Below are positions 1 through 9,438 of a DNA stretch of 64,000 bases, in pieces. The notes beneath the pieces are model-generated. The model was not told where the DNA came from, ran no database searches, and worked only from the letters and a program-made list of their open reading frames with translations. The number at the start of each line of letters is the position of its first letter. The stretch's first letter is position 1. The stretch spans positions 62,001 through 126,000 of the forward strand of contig NZ_JALJRZ010000010.1 in assembly GCF_024519435.1 (NCBI RefSeq). Reading direction: 5' to 3'. The translations under genes were made by a program, and so were the position numbers. This DNA is from Terrabacter sp. Ter38 (GTDB lineage: Bacteria > Actinomycetota > Actinomycetes > Actinomycetales > Dermatophilaceae).

Positions 1-189
1 TGACCCCGTCATGGGCTCAGGGGCTTCGGTGCGCCTATTCGTTGACATGTCGGACTCCTCCCGAGTGCAGGCATGACGTACCCACCTCGGGTTCGCCGTG
101 CGCGCAACCTTGGACACGCCCGGGACGGACCCGCACCGAAACCTGGACGATCCCGACCCGACCGACCGACCCACGGAGGCGGACAGCGG
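1..189. other. Leading stretch before nth, no gene seen
   Basis: The window opens with TGA at 1-3, which could be the last codon of a gene lying outside. A TTGACA hexamer lies at 42-47, but no convincing -10 box follows at the right distance, so I do not call a promoter. The GGAGG at 175-179 is the ribosome binding site of the next gene. Nothing else stands out. Confidence 0.3.
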
Positions 190-945
190 GTGACAGCGCG
201 GCGGCATACAGTGTCGTCCGTGTCCCCCCGAGCCCTCGTGATCGACGACGAGACCCCCGTGGCGCGGACCCGGCGTGCCCGGAAGATGTACCGCTCCCTC
301 CATGAGCGCTACCCGTACGCCCACTGCGAGCTCGACTTCACCACGCCGCTCGAGCTGCTCGTCGCGACGATCCTGTCGGCGCAGACGACCGACGTCGGGG
401 TCAACAAGGTGACGCCGATCGTCTTCGCGAAGTACCCGACGGCTGCCGACTACGCGAACGCCGACCGCGCCGAGCTCGAGACGATCATCCAGCCGACCGG
501 CTTCTACCGCGCCAAGACCGACTCGCTCATCAAGCTCGGGATCGCCCTCGTCGAGCGTTTCGACGGCGAGGTGCCGCCGCGCCTCAAGGACCTCGTGACG
601 CTCCCGGGCGTGGGCCGCAAGACGGCCAACGTCGTGCTCGGCAACGCCTTCGGCGTCCCCGGCATCACCGTCGACACCCACTTCGGCCGCCTGGCCCGCC
701 GCTTCGGTTGGACCGAGGAGGAGGACCCGGTCAAGGTCGAGCACGAGGTCGGCGCGCTCTTCATGCGCAAGGACTGGACGATGCTCAGCCACGTCGTCAT
801 CTTCCACGGCCGCCGCACGTGCCACGCGAAGAAGCCGGCCTGCGGGGCGTGCCCGGTCGCGCGCTGGTGCCCCAGCTACGGCGCCGGCGAGACCGACCCC
901 GAGAAGGCGGCGAAGCTCCTGAAGTACGAGCTGGCGCCGAAGTGA
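190..945 (+). CDS. nth: Endonuclease III (DNA glycosylase/AP lyase)
   Basis: Bifunctional DNA glycosylase/AP lyase of base excision repair, removing oxidised pyrimidines in the cytoplasm. The 251-residue protein has the helix-hairpin-helix [14 protein letters not shown] with the catalytic lysine at about residue 144. The catalytic aspartate is in VDTH at about 162, the same 18-residue spacing as E. coli K120/D138. The C-terminal four-cysteine iron-sulfur motif fits C-x6-C-x2-C-x5-C ([17 protein letters not shown]). I chose GTG at 190 because GGAGG at 175-179 lies about ten bases upstream; an earlier ATG at 73 would add an unlikely Arg/Pro-rich extension. The stop overlaps the possible GTG start of the NUDIX gene. 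In M. tuberculosis nth lies in the same order before NUDIX and marP. Confidence 0.95.
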   Translation: MTARRHTVSSVSPRALVIDDETPVARTRRARKMYRSLHERYPYAHCELDFTTPLELLVATILSAQTTDVGVNKVTPIVFAKYPTAADYANADRAELETIIQPTGFYRAKTDSLIKLGIALVERFDGEVPPRLKDLVTLPGVGRKTANVVLGNAFGVPGITVDTHFGRLARRFGWTEEEDPVKVEHEVGALFMRKDWTMLSHVVIFHGRRTCHAKKPACGACPVARWCPSYGAGETDPEKAAKLLKYELAPK

Positions 946-1685
946 CCCACACGCTCAGCCGGATCGCGTATGCCGGCCGGTCGGGTTCCATCGACCCCTC
1001 CCCGACGCACGGGGCCGGGGCCGTGCCGCGCCCGGCCTGGATGGACGAGCTCGCGGTGCGGCTCGAGGAGGTCGCGCCGGAGTGGTTCTCCCGTTTCCTG
1101 CCACCGGAGGAGGGTGGCCGCGAGTCGGCGGTCCTCATCCTCTTCGGCCCCCCGCCCGCCGGCGCCGGCGACGACGGCGAGCACGTCGTGCTCATCGAGC
1201 GCTCCCACACCATGCGCACCCAGCCGGCCCAGATCGCGTTCCCGGGCGGCTCCCGCGACCCCGACGACGACGACCTCGTCGCCACCGCGCTGCGCGAGGC
1301 CGAGGAGGAGACGGGCGTCGACCCGGCGGGTGTCGACGTCGTCGCCCAGCTGCCCTCGCTCTTCCTCGCGCCGGCCCAGTTCGTCGTCGCGCCGGTGCTC
1401 GGCTGGTGGGCGCAGCCGTCGCCGATCGGGGTCCGCGACCCGGCCGAGGTGCACGACGTGCTCTCGGTGCCGGTCTCGCACCTCATCGACCCGGCCACCC
1501 GCTTCTCGGTGACCCACCCCTCGGGCTACGTCGGACCGGGCTTCGACCTCGACCATCTACTCCTGTGGGGCTTCACCGCCGGGCTGATCAGCAGCGTCCT
1601 GGAGCTCGGCGGACTCTCCCGGCCGTGGGACCCTGAGATCACGCGTGAGCTTCCCGAGCGCTACCTCGGAGGGAGGCGCTCATGA
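942..1685 (+). CDS. NUDIX hydrolase, CoA pyrophosphatase type
   Basis: Member of the NUDIX superfamily, probably hydrolysing CoA or related nucleotide diphosphates in the cytoplasm. The Nudix box reads GGSRDP...[12 protein letters not shown], with the RExxEExG core that binds metal. The upstream [16 protein letters not shown] segment is typical of the CoA pyrophosphatase subfamily. The start is uncertain. GTG at 942 overlaps the nth stop (GTGA), but residues 1-27 from there look unlike the family, and GTG at 1023 or ATG at 1041 would give a more usual N-terminus ([15 protein letters not shown]). The stop lies 1-4 bases into the marP start, so the genes are probably co-translated. Substrate assignment is by family only. 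Confidence 0.88.
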   Translation: MTHTLSRIAYAGRSGSIDPSPTHGAGAVPRPAWMDELAVRLEEVAPEWFSRFLPPEEGGRESAVLILFGPPPAGAGDDGEHVVLIERSHTMRTQPAQIAFPGGSRDPDDDDLVATALREAEEETGVDPAGVDVVAQLPSLFLAPAQFVVAPVLGWWAQPSPIGVRDPAEVHDVLSVPVSHLIDPATRFSVTHPSGYVGPGFDLDHLLLWGFTAGLISSVLELGGLSRPWDPEITRELPERYLGGRRS

Positions 1686-2884
1686 CCGGCAGCGTCGTGC
1701 TCGACATCGCCCTGGTCCTGCTCCTGCTCGCCTACGCCTACTCCGGCTACCGGCAGGGGCTGATCCAGAGTGTCTTCTCGCTCGTCGGCTTCTTCGCGTT
1801 CGCGATGTTCGCGGTGTGGCAGCTGCCCGAGATGCTGGCGAGGTGGCCGGCGGTCACCGACGACGACCGCACCCGGGTGCTCGTGCTCATCCTCGGCGTC
1901 GTCGCGTTCGGGTGGCTCGGCCAGTACCTCGGCAGCCTCCTCGGGGCGCGGATCCGGCGTCGCGTCGGCCAGACCCCGCTGCGGCAGGTCGACTCGGTCC
2001 TCGGCAGCATCGTCGTCATGCTCGCCGCGAGCCTCATCATCTGGTTCATCGGCGGCGCGCTGCGCACGGCCGGCAACCCGACGCTGTCCAGGGCGATGGC
2101 CGAGTCGAAGGTGCTGCAGGTCGTCAACTCGGTGGTCCCCGAACAGACGGGCCAGGTCTTCGCGAGCTTCCGCGGCTTCCTGTCGAGCCAAGGCTTCCCG
2201 CAGGTGTTCGGCGACCTCGCGCCCGAGCCGATCACCCCGGTGCAGGACCCCGACCCCGCTGTCGCGCGATCGGCGGCGATCCGCGAGGCCGGCCGGTCCG
2301 TCGTCAAGGTGACGACCCAGTCCCAGTCGTGCCAGCGCGGCCAGGAGGGCACCGGCTGGGTGCTCTCCCCGGGTCGCATCGTCACCAACGCCCACGTCGT
2401 CGCCGGTGCCGACGAGGTGCGGGTCGAGGGCGCTGACCAGACGCTGCGCGCGCGTGTCATCGTCTTCGACGCGCGTCGGGACCTCGCCGTGCTCAGCGTG
2501 CCGGGCCTGACTCTGCCGGCGCTCCCGCTCGGCGGTGAGCTGAAGCGCGGCGACTCGGCTGCGGTGCCGGGCTACCCGCTCGACGGCCCCTACCGGGTCG
2601 TGTCCGCCCGTGTCCGGGCCCAGCTCCAGGCCCGCGGGCTCGACATCTACGGCGGCGAGCGCGTCATCCGCGAGATCTACTCGCTCGCCTCGACCGTGCA
2701 GCCGGGCAACTCCGGCGGCCCCCTGCTCGACGCTGAGGGCCGGGTCGCCGGTGTCATCTTCGCCAAGTCGCTCGAGGACGACTCGACCGGCTACGCGTTG
2801 ACGCTCGACGAGGCCAAGCCGGTGCTCGACGAGGCCAGGTCCGCGGGGGCCGAGGTCGACACCGGCGCCTGCGTCGCCGGCTGA
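1682..2884 (+). CDS. marP: MarP-like membrane-anchored periplasmic serine protease
   Basis: Four hydrophobic helices in the first ~150 residues (CvpA-like) precede a trypsin/HtrA-type protease domain. The catalytic triad is complete: His238 in TNAHVV, Asp267 in DARRDLAVL, Ser344 in QPGNSGGPLL. This nearly matches the numbering of M. tuberculosis MarP (Rv3671c; H235/D264/S343). Two cysteines at 217 and 397 correspond to the disulfide that locks the mycobacterial enzyme. The family is needed for acid and oxidative stress tolerance, acting on cell-wall hydrolases from outside the membrane; here that role is inferred. The ATG at 1682 overlaps the preceding stop, so it forms an operon with nth and NUDIX, as in mycobacteria. 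Confidence 0.93.
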   Translation: MTGSVVLDIALVLLLLAYAYSGYRQGLIQSVFSLVGFFAFAMFAVWQLPEMLARWPAVTDDDRTRVLVLILGVVAFGWLGQYLGSLLGARIRRRVGQTPLRQVDSVLGSIVVMLAASLIIWFIGGALRTAGNPTLSRAMAESKVLQVVNSVVPEQTGQVFASFRGFLSSQGFPQVFGDLAPEPITPVQDPDPAVARSAAIREAGRSVVKVTTQSQSCQRGQEGTGWVLSPGRIVTNAHVVAGADEVRVEGADQTLRARVIVFDARRDLAVLSVPGLTLPALPLGGELKRGDSAAVPGYPLDGPYRVVSARVRAQLQARGLDIYGGERVIREIYSLASTVQPGNSGGPLLDAEGRVAGVIFAKSLEDDSTGYALTLDEAKPVLDEARSAGAEVDTGACVAG

Positions 2885-2907
2885 TCGACGCGTACCTCCT
2901 CCCCACG

Positions 2908-3147
2908 ACCGTCGAGAGGCCAGAGTTCGCCGGTGTGACGCCGTCGAGTGGCCACTGTCCGCTGGCGCAGCGCAGTCGAGAGGTCACCGCTCATCCGGAA
3001 CGTGGCCCCTCGACGGTTGGGGAGGGGCGGAGTTTGGCCCCTCGACGGTTGGGGCTGGGCAGAACGTGGCCTCTCGACGGTTGGGGCTGGGCAGAACTTG
3101 GCCTCTCGACGTTTGGGGCTGGGCAGAACTTGGCCCCTCGACGGTGG
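2908..3147. repeat. 32-bp tandem repeat with inverted flanking copies
   Basis: Four full 32-bp units occupy 3002-3033, 3034-3065, 3066-3097 and 3098-3129, with a partial fifth unit at 3130-3147. Each unit carries TGGCCYCTCGACGGTTGGGG followed by a GCTGGGCAGAAC-like tail. Before the array, at about 2908-2921, 2940-2952 and 2970-2982, there are short copies in the opposite sense (CCGTCGAGAGGCCA), so the array could fold back on them. The unit length is not a multiple of three and the array ends just before the GNAT start. No protein fits it. It occupies most of the 275-base gap between marP and the GNAT gene. Confidence 0.85.
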
Positions 3148-3159
3148 AAGGATCGGGGG

Positions 3160-3948
3160 GTGCGCATCGACAGTCCCGGGCTGACCACCGACCTCGACCT
3201 GCTCCGCCTCCAGGGATCGACCGTCACCGACCTCGGCGACCACCTCGTCGTGCGCACCGAGGCCAACCCGACCTTCTGGTGGGGCAACTTCCTGCTCGTG
3301 CCGTCCGCGGCCCGTTCGGATGAGGTGGAGCGCTGGGTCGCACGTTTCGAGGCCGAGCTCCCGGACGCCCACCACCGGGCCATCGCCTTCACGCACGACG
3401 GCGGCGACACTCCGGCCTGGGCCGCCCAGGGCTGGGACGTCGAGGTCGACGTCGACCTCGCCACGACGTCGGTGCCGCCCCCCGGGGACGCACCGGACGG
3501 CATACGGCTCAAGCCGCTCGAGTCCGACGACGACTGGGATCAGTCGGCCCAGGTCGGCGGGAGCGACACCCCCGAGGACCGGCGGGACGGGCGTCTCGTC
3601 TTCGAGCGGCGGCGGGCGGCGGCGCAGCGCGGGCTCGTCGAGTCGGGCCGGGCGCGGTGGTTCGGGGCGTTCGACGGTGACCGGCTCGTGGCCAACCTCG
3701 GCATCGTGCGGCTCGGTGACCTGGCCCGCTACCAGGACGTCGTGACGCTCGAGAGCCATCGGCGACGGGGCATCGCCGGTGCGCTCGTGCGTGCCGCGGG
3801 GGAGTGGGCACTGGAGGATCCCGCCGTCGGGCGGCTCGTCATCGTCGCCGAGGACGGCGGGCCCGCGATCGGGCTCTACGAGCGGGCCGGCTTCGTCGAG
3901 GTCGCCCGCCACGTCGCCGTCTCCCGGGCGCCTGCTGACGCGTCGTGA
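3160..3948 (+). CDS. GNAT family N-acetyltransferase
   Basis: 262-residue protein whose C-terminal half carries the acetyl-CoA binding core of GNAT enzymes: VVTLESHRRRGIAGALVRAAGEWAL (the RRxGIA loop) followed by LVIVAEDGGPAIGLYERAGFVEV. The N-terminal half (NPTFWWGNFLLVP..) resembles the second, degenerate GNAT-like half of tandem enzymes. The start is GTG 3160, preceded by GGAAGGA at 3146-3152. Longer in-frame starts would translate the 32-bp repeat array and are rejected. The substrate is unknown. It is separated from marP by the repeats and converges on uspA over a strong hairpin. Confidence 0.85.
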   Translation: MRIDSPGLTTDLDLLRLQGSTVTDLGDHLVVRTEANPTFWWGNFLLVPSAARSDEVERWVARFEAELPDAHHRAIAFTHDGGDTPAWAAQGWDVEVDVDLATTSVPPPGDAPDGIRLKPLESDDDWDQSAQVGGSDTPEDRRDGRLVFERRRAAAQRGLVESGRARWFGAFDGDRLVANLGIVRLGDLARYQDVVTLESHRRRGIAGALVRAAGEWALEDPAVGRLVIVAEDGGPAIGLYERAGFVEVARHVAVSRAPADAS

Positions 3949-3960
3949 CGGCCCTGCGCG

Positions 3961-4004
3961 TCGAGGTGGTACCGGCAGCACCGTGGCTGCCGGTACCACC
4001 TCGA
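3961..4004. terminator. Bidirectional hairpin between GNAT and uspA
   Basis: A perfect 18-bp inverted repeat, arms 3961-3978 and 3987-4004, with an 8-base loop, lies between two converging genes. It should end transcription from both sides. There is no T-run, as is usual in this kind of genome. Confidence 0.8.
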
Positions 4005-4026
4005 ACAGGGGCGTATGCCGGGTCGC

Positions 4027-4419
4027 TCAGTCCGCCTTGACGGCGAGGACCGGGCAGGTGGCGTCGAGCAGGAGGCGCTGCGCGGTCGAGCCGAGGAGCA
4101 GCTTGCCGACGGCGCTGCGGTGCCGGATGCCGATGACGAGCATCCGCGGCTGCTCCCGGTCGACGACCTCGAGCAGCTGGTCGGCCGGGTCGGTGCCGTG
4201 CTCGATGCGCCGCACCTCGTGCGTGACCCCGGACTCGGCCAGGTCGGCGTCGAGCCGGTCGAGGTCCGAGCCCTCGGCGCGGTGGGCGTCGACGAGCTTG
4301 TCGTCGCGGGACATGTTGATGACGAGCACCGACTCGTCGTGCGCCTTCGCCTCGGCGATCGCGGCCGCGAGGGCCGCCTCCCCCTGTGAGGTCGGGATGT
4401 AGCCGACCAGGATCGTCAT
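4027..4419 (-). CDS. Universal stress protein (UspA family)
   Basis: 130-residue single-domain Usp protein. It starts [17 protein letters not shown] and ends with the nucleotide-binding loop [21 protein letters not shown], close to the G-2x-G-9x-G(S/T) ATP-binding consensus, though the second glycine is histidine. It overlaps the tctA stop by four bases (ATGA at 4416-4419), so it is the last gene of the transporter operon. A Usp protein translationally coupled to a TctA permease is a recurrent but poorly explained arrangement; regulation of the transporter or response to its substrate is only an inference. Confidence 0.9.
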   Translation of the reverse strand: MTILVGYIPTSQGEAALAAAIAEAKAHDESVLVINMSRDDKLVDAHRAEGSDLDRLDADLAESGVTHEVRRIEHGTDPADQLLEVVDREQPRMLVIGIRHRSAVGKLLLGSTAQRLLLDATCPVLAVKAD

Positions 4420-5963
4420 GCCATGACCTCCTTCGTCGCGGGGGCGTCCGCGCCGGGGCCGTCGCCGCCCCGGCCGCGTCCGCGACCCCGCCCGGTCAGC
4501 TTGCCGACGAGCGGCCAGACCAGCACGAGGGCGATGATCGCGAAGCAGACCCAGGCGACGGGGCCGCCGACGAGACCGCTGAGGTCGCCGCCCGAGAGCT
4601 GGAGCGAGCGCCGCCCCTGCAGCTCGGCGAGCGGTCCGAGGATGACGCCGATGATGAGCGGCAGCACGGGCAGTCCGAAGCGGCGCAGCGCGAAGCCGAC
4701 CATGCCCAGCGCGAGCAGCAGGAGCAGGTCGAACGGCTGGGCGTTGACGGCATACGCCCCCATGGAGGCGAAGAAGAGGATGCCGGCGTAGAGGTAGGGA
4801 CGCGGGATCTGGAGCAGCTTGGCCCAGGCCGGGGCGAGCGGCAGGTTGAGCAGGAGCAGCATCGTGTTGCCGACGAAGAGGCTCGCGATGAGCGTCCAGA
4901 CGAGCACGGGCTGCTTCTCCATGAGCAGGGGGCCCGGCTCGAGGCCCCAACCCTGCAGTGCGGCGAGCATGATCGCGGCCGTCGCGTTGGTCGGCAGGCC
5001 GAGCGCGAGCATCGGGACCAGGGTGCCGGCGGCCGAGGCGTTGTTGGCGGCCTCGGGTCCGGCGACGCCCTCGATGGCGCCCTTTCCGAACTCCTCGGGT
5101 CGCTTCGAGAGCTTGCGCTCGGTCATGTAGGACAGGAAGGTCGGGATCTCGGCTCCACCGGCGGGGAGGGCGCCGAACGGGAAGCCGAGGGCGGTGCCGC
5201 GCAGCCACGGCTTCCACGAGCGGCCCCAGTCGTCCCGGCCCATCCACGGACGGCCGACCGGGATGACGCCGGCGGCCTTGCGCCGCAGGTGGGCCGCGAC
5301 CCAGAGCGCCTCGCCGACGGCGAAGATGCCGACCGCGACGACGACGACGTCGATGCCGTCGGCGAGCTGGGCAGTCCCGAAGGTCATGCGCTGCTGGCCC
5401 GTCACCTTGTCGATGCCGATGAGCCCGATGGCAAGGCCGATCAGCAGGGCCGCGAAGCCGCGGATGCGTGAGCTGCCGAGCACGGCGCTCGCGCCGGCGA
5501 AGGCCAGCAGCATGATCGCGAAGTACTCGGGGGCACCCAGGCTGACCGCGAACTTCACGACCTGCGGCATGACGAGCGCGAGCAGCAGCGTGCCGATCGT
5601 GCCGGCGACGAACGACCCGATGGCGGCGGTCGCGAGCGCCTGCGCGGCCCGGCCGGCCTTGGCCATCTTGTTGCCCTCGATGGCCGTGACGACCGACGAG
5701 GACTCGCCGGGGGTGTTGAGCAGGATCGAGGTCGTCGAGCCGCCGTACATGCCGCCGTAGAAGATGCCGGCGAACATGATGAGGGCCTGGGTCGGCTCGA
5801 GGCCGTAGGTGACGGGCAGGAGCAGCGCGACGGTCATGGCCGGACCGATGCCCGGGAGGACGCCGACGGCGGTGCCGATGGTGACGCCGATGAGGGCGAA
5901 GAGCAGGTTCATCGGGGTCAGGACGTGCCCGAACCCGTCGATGAGGTTGGCGAAGTTGTCCAT
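4416..5963 (-). CDS. tctA: Tripartite tricarboxylate transporter, large permease (TctA)
   Basis: 515-residue integral membrane protein with about twelve hydrophobic segments. The family hallmarks are [21 protein letters not shown] near the N-terminus, [21 protein letters not shown], and the second-half repeat [20 protein letters not shown]...[26 protein letters not shown]. It forms the channel part of a secondary, ion-coupled importer of citrate-like carboxylates or aromatic acids. ATG 5963 overlaps the tctB stop (ATGA), and the gene is followed by uspA with another ATGA overlap. A Gly/Arg-rich cytoplasmic tail ([10 protein letters not shown]) precedes the stop. Confidence 0.95.
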   Translation of the reverse strand: MDNFANLIDGFGHVLTPMNLLFALIGVTIGTAVGVLPGIGPAMTVALLLPVTYGLEPTQALIMFAGIFYGGMYGGSTTSILLNTPGESSSVVTAIEGNKMAKAGRAAQALATAAIGSFVAGTIGTLLLALVMPQVVKFAVSLGAPEYFAIMLLAFAGASAVLGSSRIRGFAALLIGLAIGLIGIDKVTGQQRMTFGTAQLADGIDVVVVAVGIFAVGEALWVAAHLRRKAAGVIPVGRPWMGRDDWGRSWKPWLRGTALGFPFGALPAGGAEIPTFLSYMTERKLSKRPEEFGKGAIEGVAGPEAANNASAAGTLVPMLALGLPTNATAAIMLAALQGWGLEPGPLLMEKQPVLVWTLIASLFVGNTMLLLLNLPLAPAWAKLLQIPRPYLYAGILFFASMGAYAVNAQPFDLLLLLALGMVGFALRRFGLPVLPLIIGVILGPLAELQGRRSLQLSGGDLSGLVGGPVAWVCFAIIALVLVWPLVGKLTGRGRGRGRGGDGPGADAPATKEVMA

Positions 5964-6550
5964 CAGAGGATTCCTTGCAGCACGCCGGCGGGCAGGTTGA
6001 CGTCGAGCCCGATGGCGAAGGCGTAGAAGGTGGCGAGCGCGAGGCCCAGGCCGAAGAGCAGACCGCGCACGTGGTGGCGGTTGCCGAGGGCGAAGGCCGA
6101 GCCGGCGAAGAGGATGGTGCCGCTGATGACCCAGCCGAGCGGCTCGATGAGCACGGCGTTGAGGACGAAGAAGGCGGCGAGCAGGCCCAGGGTCTTCCAG
6201 TCCGAGCCGGTCGAGAGGTCGACGTCCTCGCCCTCCTCGGCGCTGCCGACCCCGCCGCGGTAGACGTCGACGGCATACAGGACGGCGGTCACGAGCAGCA
6301 GGATGCCGAGGATGATCGGTACGGGGCGGGGACCCACGGGGTCGTTGCTGCTCGTCGCGTGGCCGATGCGGGCCGCATCGAAGAGCAGCAGCCCGCCGAG
6401 GACCGCGAGGAACGCGCACATGCCGTACTGCGCGCGGTCCCCGCGGCCCTGCGTGGCCACCCCGTCGGACGTGACGGCGGACGGGCCGGCGGTGCTGGTC
6501 ACAGCACCGGCGGGCGCGTCGCGCGTGGGGTCTGGGGTGTGGTCCGACAT
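5963..6550 (-). CDS. tctB: Tripartite tricarboxylate transporter, small permease (TctB)
   Basis: 195 residues, with an unusually long hydrophilic N-terminus (about 40 residues) and then four membrane segments typical of TctB. The segments begin at [16 protein letters not shown] and [16 protein letters not shown]; the last pair spans [24 protein letters not shown] and [15 protein letters not shown]. It partners TctA in the membrane. The start ATG lies two bases after the tctC stop region and the stop overlaps the tctA ATG, so the three transporter genes are one transcript. Confidence 0.92.
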   Translation of the reverse strand: MSDHTPDPTRDAPAGAVTSTAGPSAVTSDGVATQGRGDRAQYGMCAFLAVLGGLLLFDAARIGHATSSNDPVGPRPVPIILGILLLVTAVLYAVDVYRGGVGSAEEGEDVDLSTGSDWKTLGLLAAFFVLNAVLIEPLGWVISGTILFAGSAFALGNRHHVRGLLFGLGLALATFYAFAIGLDVNLPAGVLQGIL

Positions 6551-6552
6551 GG

Positions 6553-7578
6553 TCAGCTCGCGAGCCCGAGGGTGGTCAGGATCGAGGCCACAGAGGCGTC
6601 CTGCTCCTTGAGGAAGGTGCCGAACGCGTCGCCGGTGACGAAGGCGTCGGTCCAGCCGCGCTTCTCCATCTCGTCCTTCCAGCCCTGCGAGGCGTGCATC
6701 TTCGTCAGCGCGTCGATCCACGTGGCCTTGTCGGCGTCGGAGATGCCGGGAGGGGCCACGATGCCGCGCCAGTTGGTGAAGACGAGGTCGATGCCGGACT
6801 CCTTGAGGGTCGGCACGTCGGGGAGGGCGTCGATGCGCTTCTCGCTCGTGACCGCCAGGACCTTGACCTGCCCGGCCTTGACCTGGTCGAGGAACTCGCC
6901 GAAGCCGCTGGACCCGAAGGAGATCTTGTTGCCGATGAGGGCCGGCAGCAGCTCGCCGCCGCCGTCGAAGCCGATGTAGCTGACGGTCTTGGGGTCGATC
7001 CCGACAGCCTTGGCCAGCTGCATCGGGAGCAGGTGGTCGGGTCCGCCCGGGGACGAGCCGCCGCCGACGTTGACCTTCTTGGGGTCGGCCTTCCACGCCG
7101 CGACGAGCGCGTTGACGTCCGTGTAGGGCGAGTCCTTCGGCACGACGATCGCGCCGGCCTCCTCGATGAGCTTGGCGATCGGGGTGGTGTCGTTGAGCGT
7201 GGCCTGGCTCTTCTGCGTGTAGGCCGCGCCGACGACGCCGAGCCCCATCTGCATGGCGAGCTTGCCGTTGCCCTTCTCGTTGACCGTGCGCTGCAGGCCC
7301 ACGGTGCCGCCGGCGCCCGGGAGGTTGAAGACCTGGATCGGGCTCGTGATCTTGGCGGCCTCCATGACCTTCGCCGCGGTGCGGGCGGTCGTGTCGTAGC
7401 CGCCGCCGGGGGCGTTGGGGACCATGATCTGGAGGTTGCTGGCGGGGGAGCCACCGGCCGCGCCGGTGGCGGCGTCGTCCTTCTTGGCAGTGGCGCCGCA
7501 GGCCGAGAGGGCCAGGGCGGTGACGCCGATGGTGACGCCGAGCAGGACGGACCTGCGGGCGGGAGTACGAGTGCTCAT
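6553..7578 (-). CDS. tctC: Tricarboxylate-binding extracytoplasmic lipoprotein (TctC/Bug family)
   Basis: 341-residue solute-binding protein of the Bug/TctC family. It has a lipoprotein signal peptide with lipobox LSAC ([18 protein letters not shown]), so it is anchored on the outer face of the membrane. Family motifs include [18 protein letters not shown] near the mature N-terminus, [40 protein letters not shown] and [21 protein letters not shown]. It delivers the substrate to TctAB. It is the first gene of the tctCBA-uspA operon and diverges from the sensor kinase gene; the 80-base shared gap must hold both promoters. The substrate cannot be read from sequence. Confidence 0.95.
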   Translation of the reverse strand: MSTRTPARRSVLLGVTIGVTALALSACGATAKKDDAATGAAGGSPASNLQIMVPNAPGGGYDTTARTAAKVMEAAKITSPIQVFNLPGAGGTVGLQRTVNEKGNGKLAMQMGLGVVGAAYTQKSQATLNDTTPIAKLIEEAGAIVVPKDSPYTDVNALVAAWKADPKKVNVGGGSSPGGPDHLLPMQLAKAVGIDPKTVSYIGFDGGGELLPALIGNKISFGSSGFGEFLDQVKAGQVKVLAVTSEKRIDALPDVPTLKESGIDLVFTNWRGIVAPPGISDADKATWIDALTKMHASQGWKDEMEKRGWTDAFVTGDAFGTFLKEQDASVASILTTLGLAS

Positions 7579-7662
7579 CGTTGAGGTCTACTTTCGCGTT
7601 CTGTGGCTGGAACGGCATGATCGTGGCTTGCGTCACGACGCCGTGTCGCCCTTGTGTCAGCA

Positions 7663-9438
7663 ATGAAGGTTGAGTTCGTTTTGGTCACGCAGAGACCGGG
7701 CCGCTTCGGTCGCCTCTCCCTCGCCGGGCAGCTGCTCGTCGTGCAGATGGTCATCCTGCTCGGTGTGCTCGTCACCGTCGCACTGGTGTCCCTCGCGCAG
7801 TCGGAGTCGACGTTCACCCGGACCGAGGGTCGTCGGGTGTCGGCCATCGCCGAGCAGCTCGCCAGCACCCCGATCGTGCGCACCGAGATGGGCCCCGGCG
7901 GGGTCGTCAACGTGCTCCCGGCGGTCGTGCAGTCGGTCGTGACCCAGTACACCGTCACGTCGGTGACGATCGCCGACGCCGACGAGATCGCGCGGGTGTC
8001 GTCGGACCCGACCATCGACAAGACCCGCATCCCGCTCGGTGCGCCGGCGGTCGGCGAGGGGGCGAGCTGGACGGGAGTCATGGACGTCCAGGGCGAGCGG
8101 ATGATCGTCGCGCAGAGCCCGCTGCTCTACACGCCGACGTCGTCGTCGGAGTCGGCGCCGCTGCCCGTCGGCGCCCAGCTGGGCACCGTCATGGTCGCCG
8201 TGCGCATGCCGTCCGCCCTCGACCGCCTCCAAGGTGCGTCGTCCTACCTGCCGACCTACCTCGGCATCGCCCTCGTGCTCGGAGGCGTGGGCTCGTGGCT
8301 GCTCGCCCGCCGCATCAAGCGGCAGACGCTCGGGCTCGAGCCGGCCGAGATCACGGGTCTCGCGGAGAGCCGGGAGGCGATGCTCTTCGGGCTCGCCGAG
8401 GGTGTGGTCGCGCTGGACACGAACGAGCGGATCACGTTGGTCAACAACGTCGCCCAGCGGCTGCTCGACCTGCCGGAGCACGCCGTGGGGATGCGTCTCG
8501 ACGACCTCCCGATCGGTCCACGGCTGCGTGACGTGCTGCGTGGGGTGACGGACGAGACCGACGAGACCGAGACGGAGGGGGAGCGCGGGACGGACGACGT
8601 GGCGAGCGCTGCCACGGGTGGTGCGAGCGGCGACGAGGTGCGTCGGGCGCCCCACGACCAGGTGGTGCTGCGGCGTGGACGGGTGCTCGTCATGAACCGC
8701 ATGGAGGTCAGCAAGGACGGCCGGCCGCTGGGCTCGGTGACGACCCTGCGCGACCGCACCGAGCTCGCCGACCTCGAGCGCGAGATCGGCTCGTTCCGCA
8801 GCACGACCGAGCTGCTCCGGGCGCAGGCACACGAGTTCGCCAACCAGCTGCACACGATCTCGGGGCTCATCCAGCTCGGCGAGTACGACGAGGTCGTCGG
8901 CTACGTCGACGCCGTGAGCGAGCACCGGGCGCAGCTCGACCTCACCGTGTCGCGCCGCATCCGCGACACCGCCGTGACGGCACTCGTCATGGCCAAGGCC
9001 GCGCAGGCGACCGAGCGGCGGGTCGAGCTGCGAGTCTCGGACGACACCTCACTCGGTCGCGTCGGCCCGCGGGACTCGGCCGACGTCGCCGCCGTCGTCG
9101 GCAACCTCGTCGACAACGCCATCGACGCCGCCGCGTCGTCGGAAGGGCCGGACAAGTGGGTCGAGCTGACGATCCGCCAGGACGCGAGCTCGCTCGAGGT
9201 CAGCGTCGTCGACTCGGGGCCCGGGATCGCACCCGAGGTCGTGACGGAGGTCTTCACCCACGGCTACACGACGAAGGCGGCCCGGGCTGGCGAGCGTGGC
9301 ATCGGGTTGGCGCTGACGCGTCTGATCTGCCAACGTCGGGGCGGCGAGGTCGAGGTGGAGAACACCCCGACGGGCGCGAAGTTCCTCGCCCGCCTCACCG
9401 TCGAGGCCGCCAACGGGCACACGGAGGAGAAGCGATGA
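7663..9438 (+). CDS. CitA/DcuS-like sensor histidine kinase
   Basis: About 591 residues. An N-terminal membrane helix (LSLAGQLLVVQMVILLGVLV) is followed by an extracytoplasmic PAS-like domain (to about residue 190) and a second helix (YLPTYLGIALVLGGVGSWLLARR). A cytoplasmic PAS follows with an acidic insertion (TDETDETETEGE..). The DHp segment AHEFANQLHTISGLIQLG has His390 as the likely phosphorylated residue, and the HATPase domain carries NLVDNAIDAA and GIGLALTRLICQRRGG. This is the carboxylate-sensing class that regulates uptake systems. It is divergent from tctCBA-uspA and overlaps its response regulator by four bases. GTG 7654 is an alternative start; no clear ribosome binding site decides. 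Confidence 0.92.
   Translation: MKVEFVLVTQRPGRFGRLSLAGQLLVVQMVILLGVLVTVALVSLAQSESTFTRTEGRRVSAIAEQLASTPIVRTEMGPGGVVNVLPAVVQSVVTQYTVTSVTIADADEIARVSSDPTIDKTRIPLGAPAVGEGASWTGVMDVQGERMIVAQSPLLYTPTSSSESAPLPVGAQLGTVMVAVRMPSALDRLQGASSYLPTYLGIALVLGGVGSWLLARRIKRQTLGLEPAEITGLAESREAMLFGLAEGVVALDTNERITLVNNVAQRLLDLPEHAVGMRLDDLPIGPRLRDVLRGVTDETDETETEGERGTDDVASAATGGASGDEVRRAPHDQVVLRRGRVLVMNRMEVSKDGRPLGSVTTLRDRTELADLEREIGSFRSTTELLRAQAHEFANQLHTISGLIQLGEYDEVVGYVDAVSEHRAQLDLTVSRRIRDTAVTALVMAKAAQATERRVELRVSDDTSLGRVGPRDSADVAAVVGNLVDNAIDAAASSEGPDKWVELTIRQDASSLEVSVVDSGPGIAPEVVTEVFTHGYTTKAARAGERGIGLALTRLICQRRGGEVEVENTPTGAKFLARLTVEAANGHTEEKR

Noticed and set aside
42-47. TTGACA as a -35 box for nth
   Set aside because: No TAnnnT lies 16-19 bases downstream; the transcript start cannot be supported.
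3002-3147. 32-bp repeats considered as a CRISPR array
   Set aside because: Units are directly abutting with no unique spacers and no cas genes are nearby; it is a simple tandem repeat.
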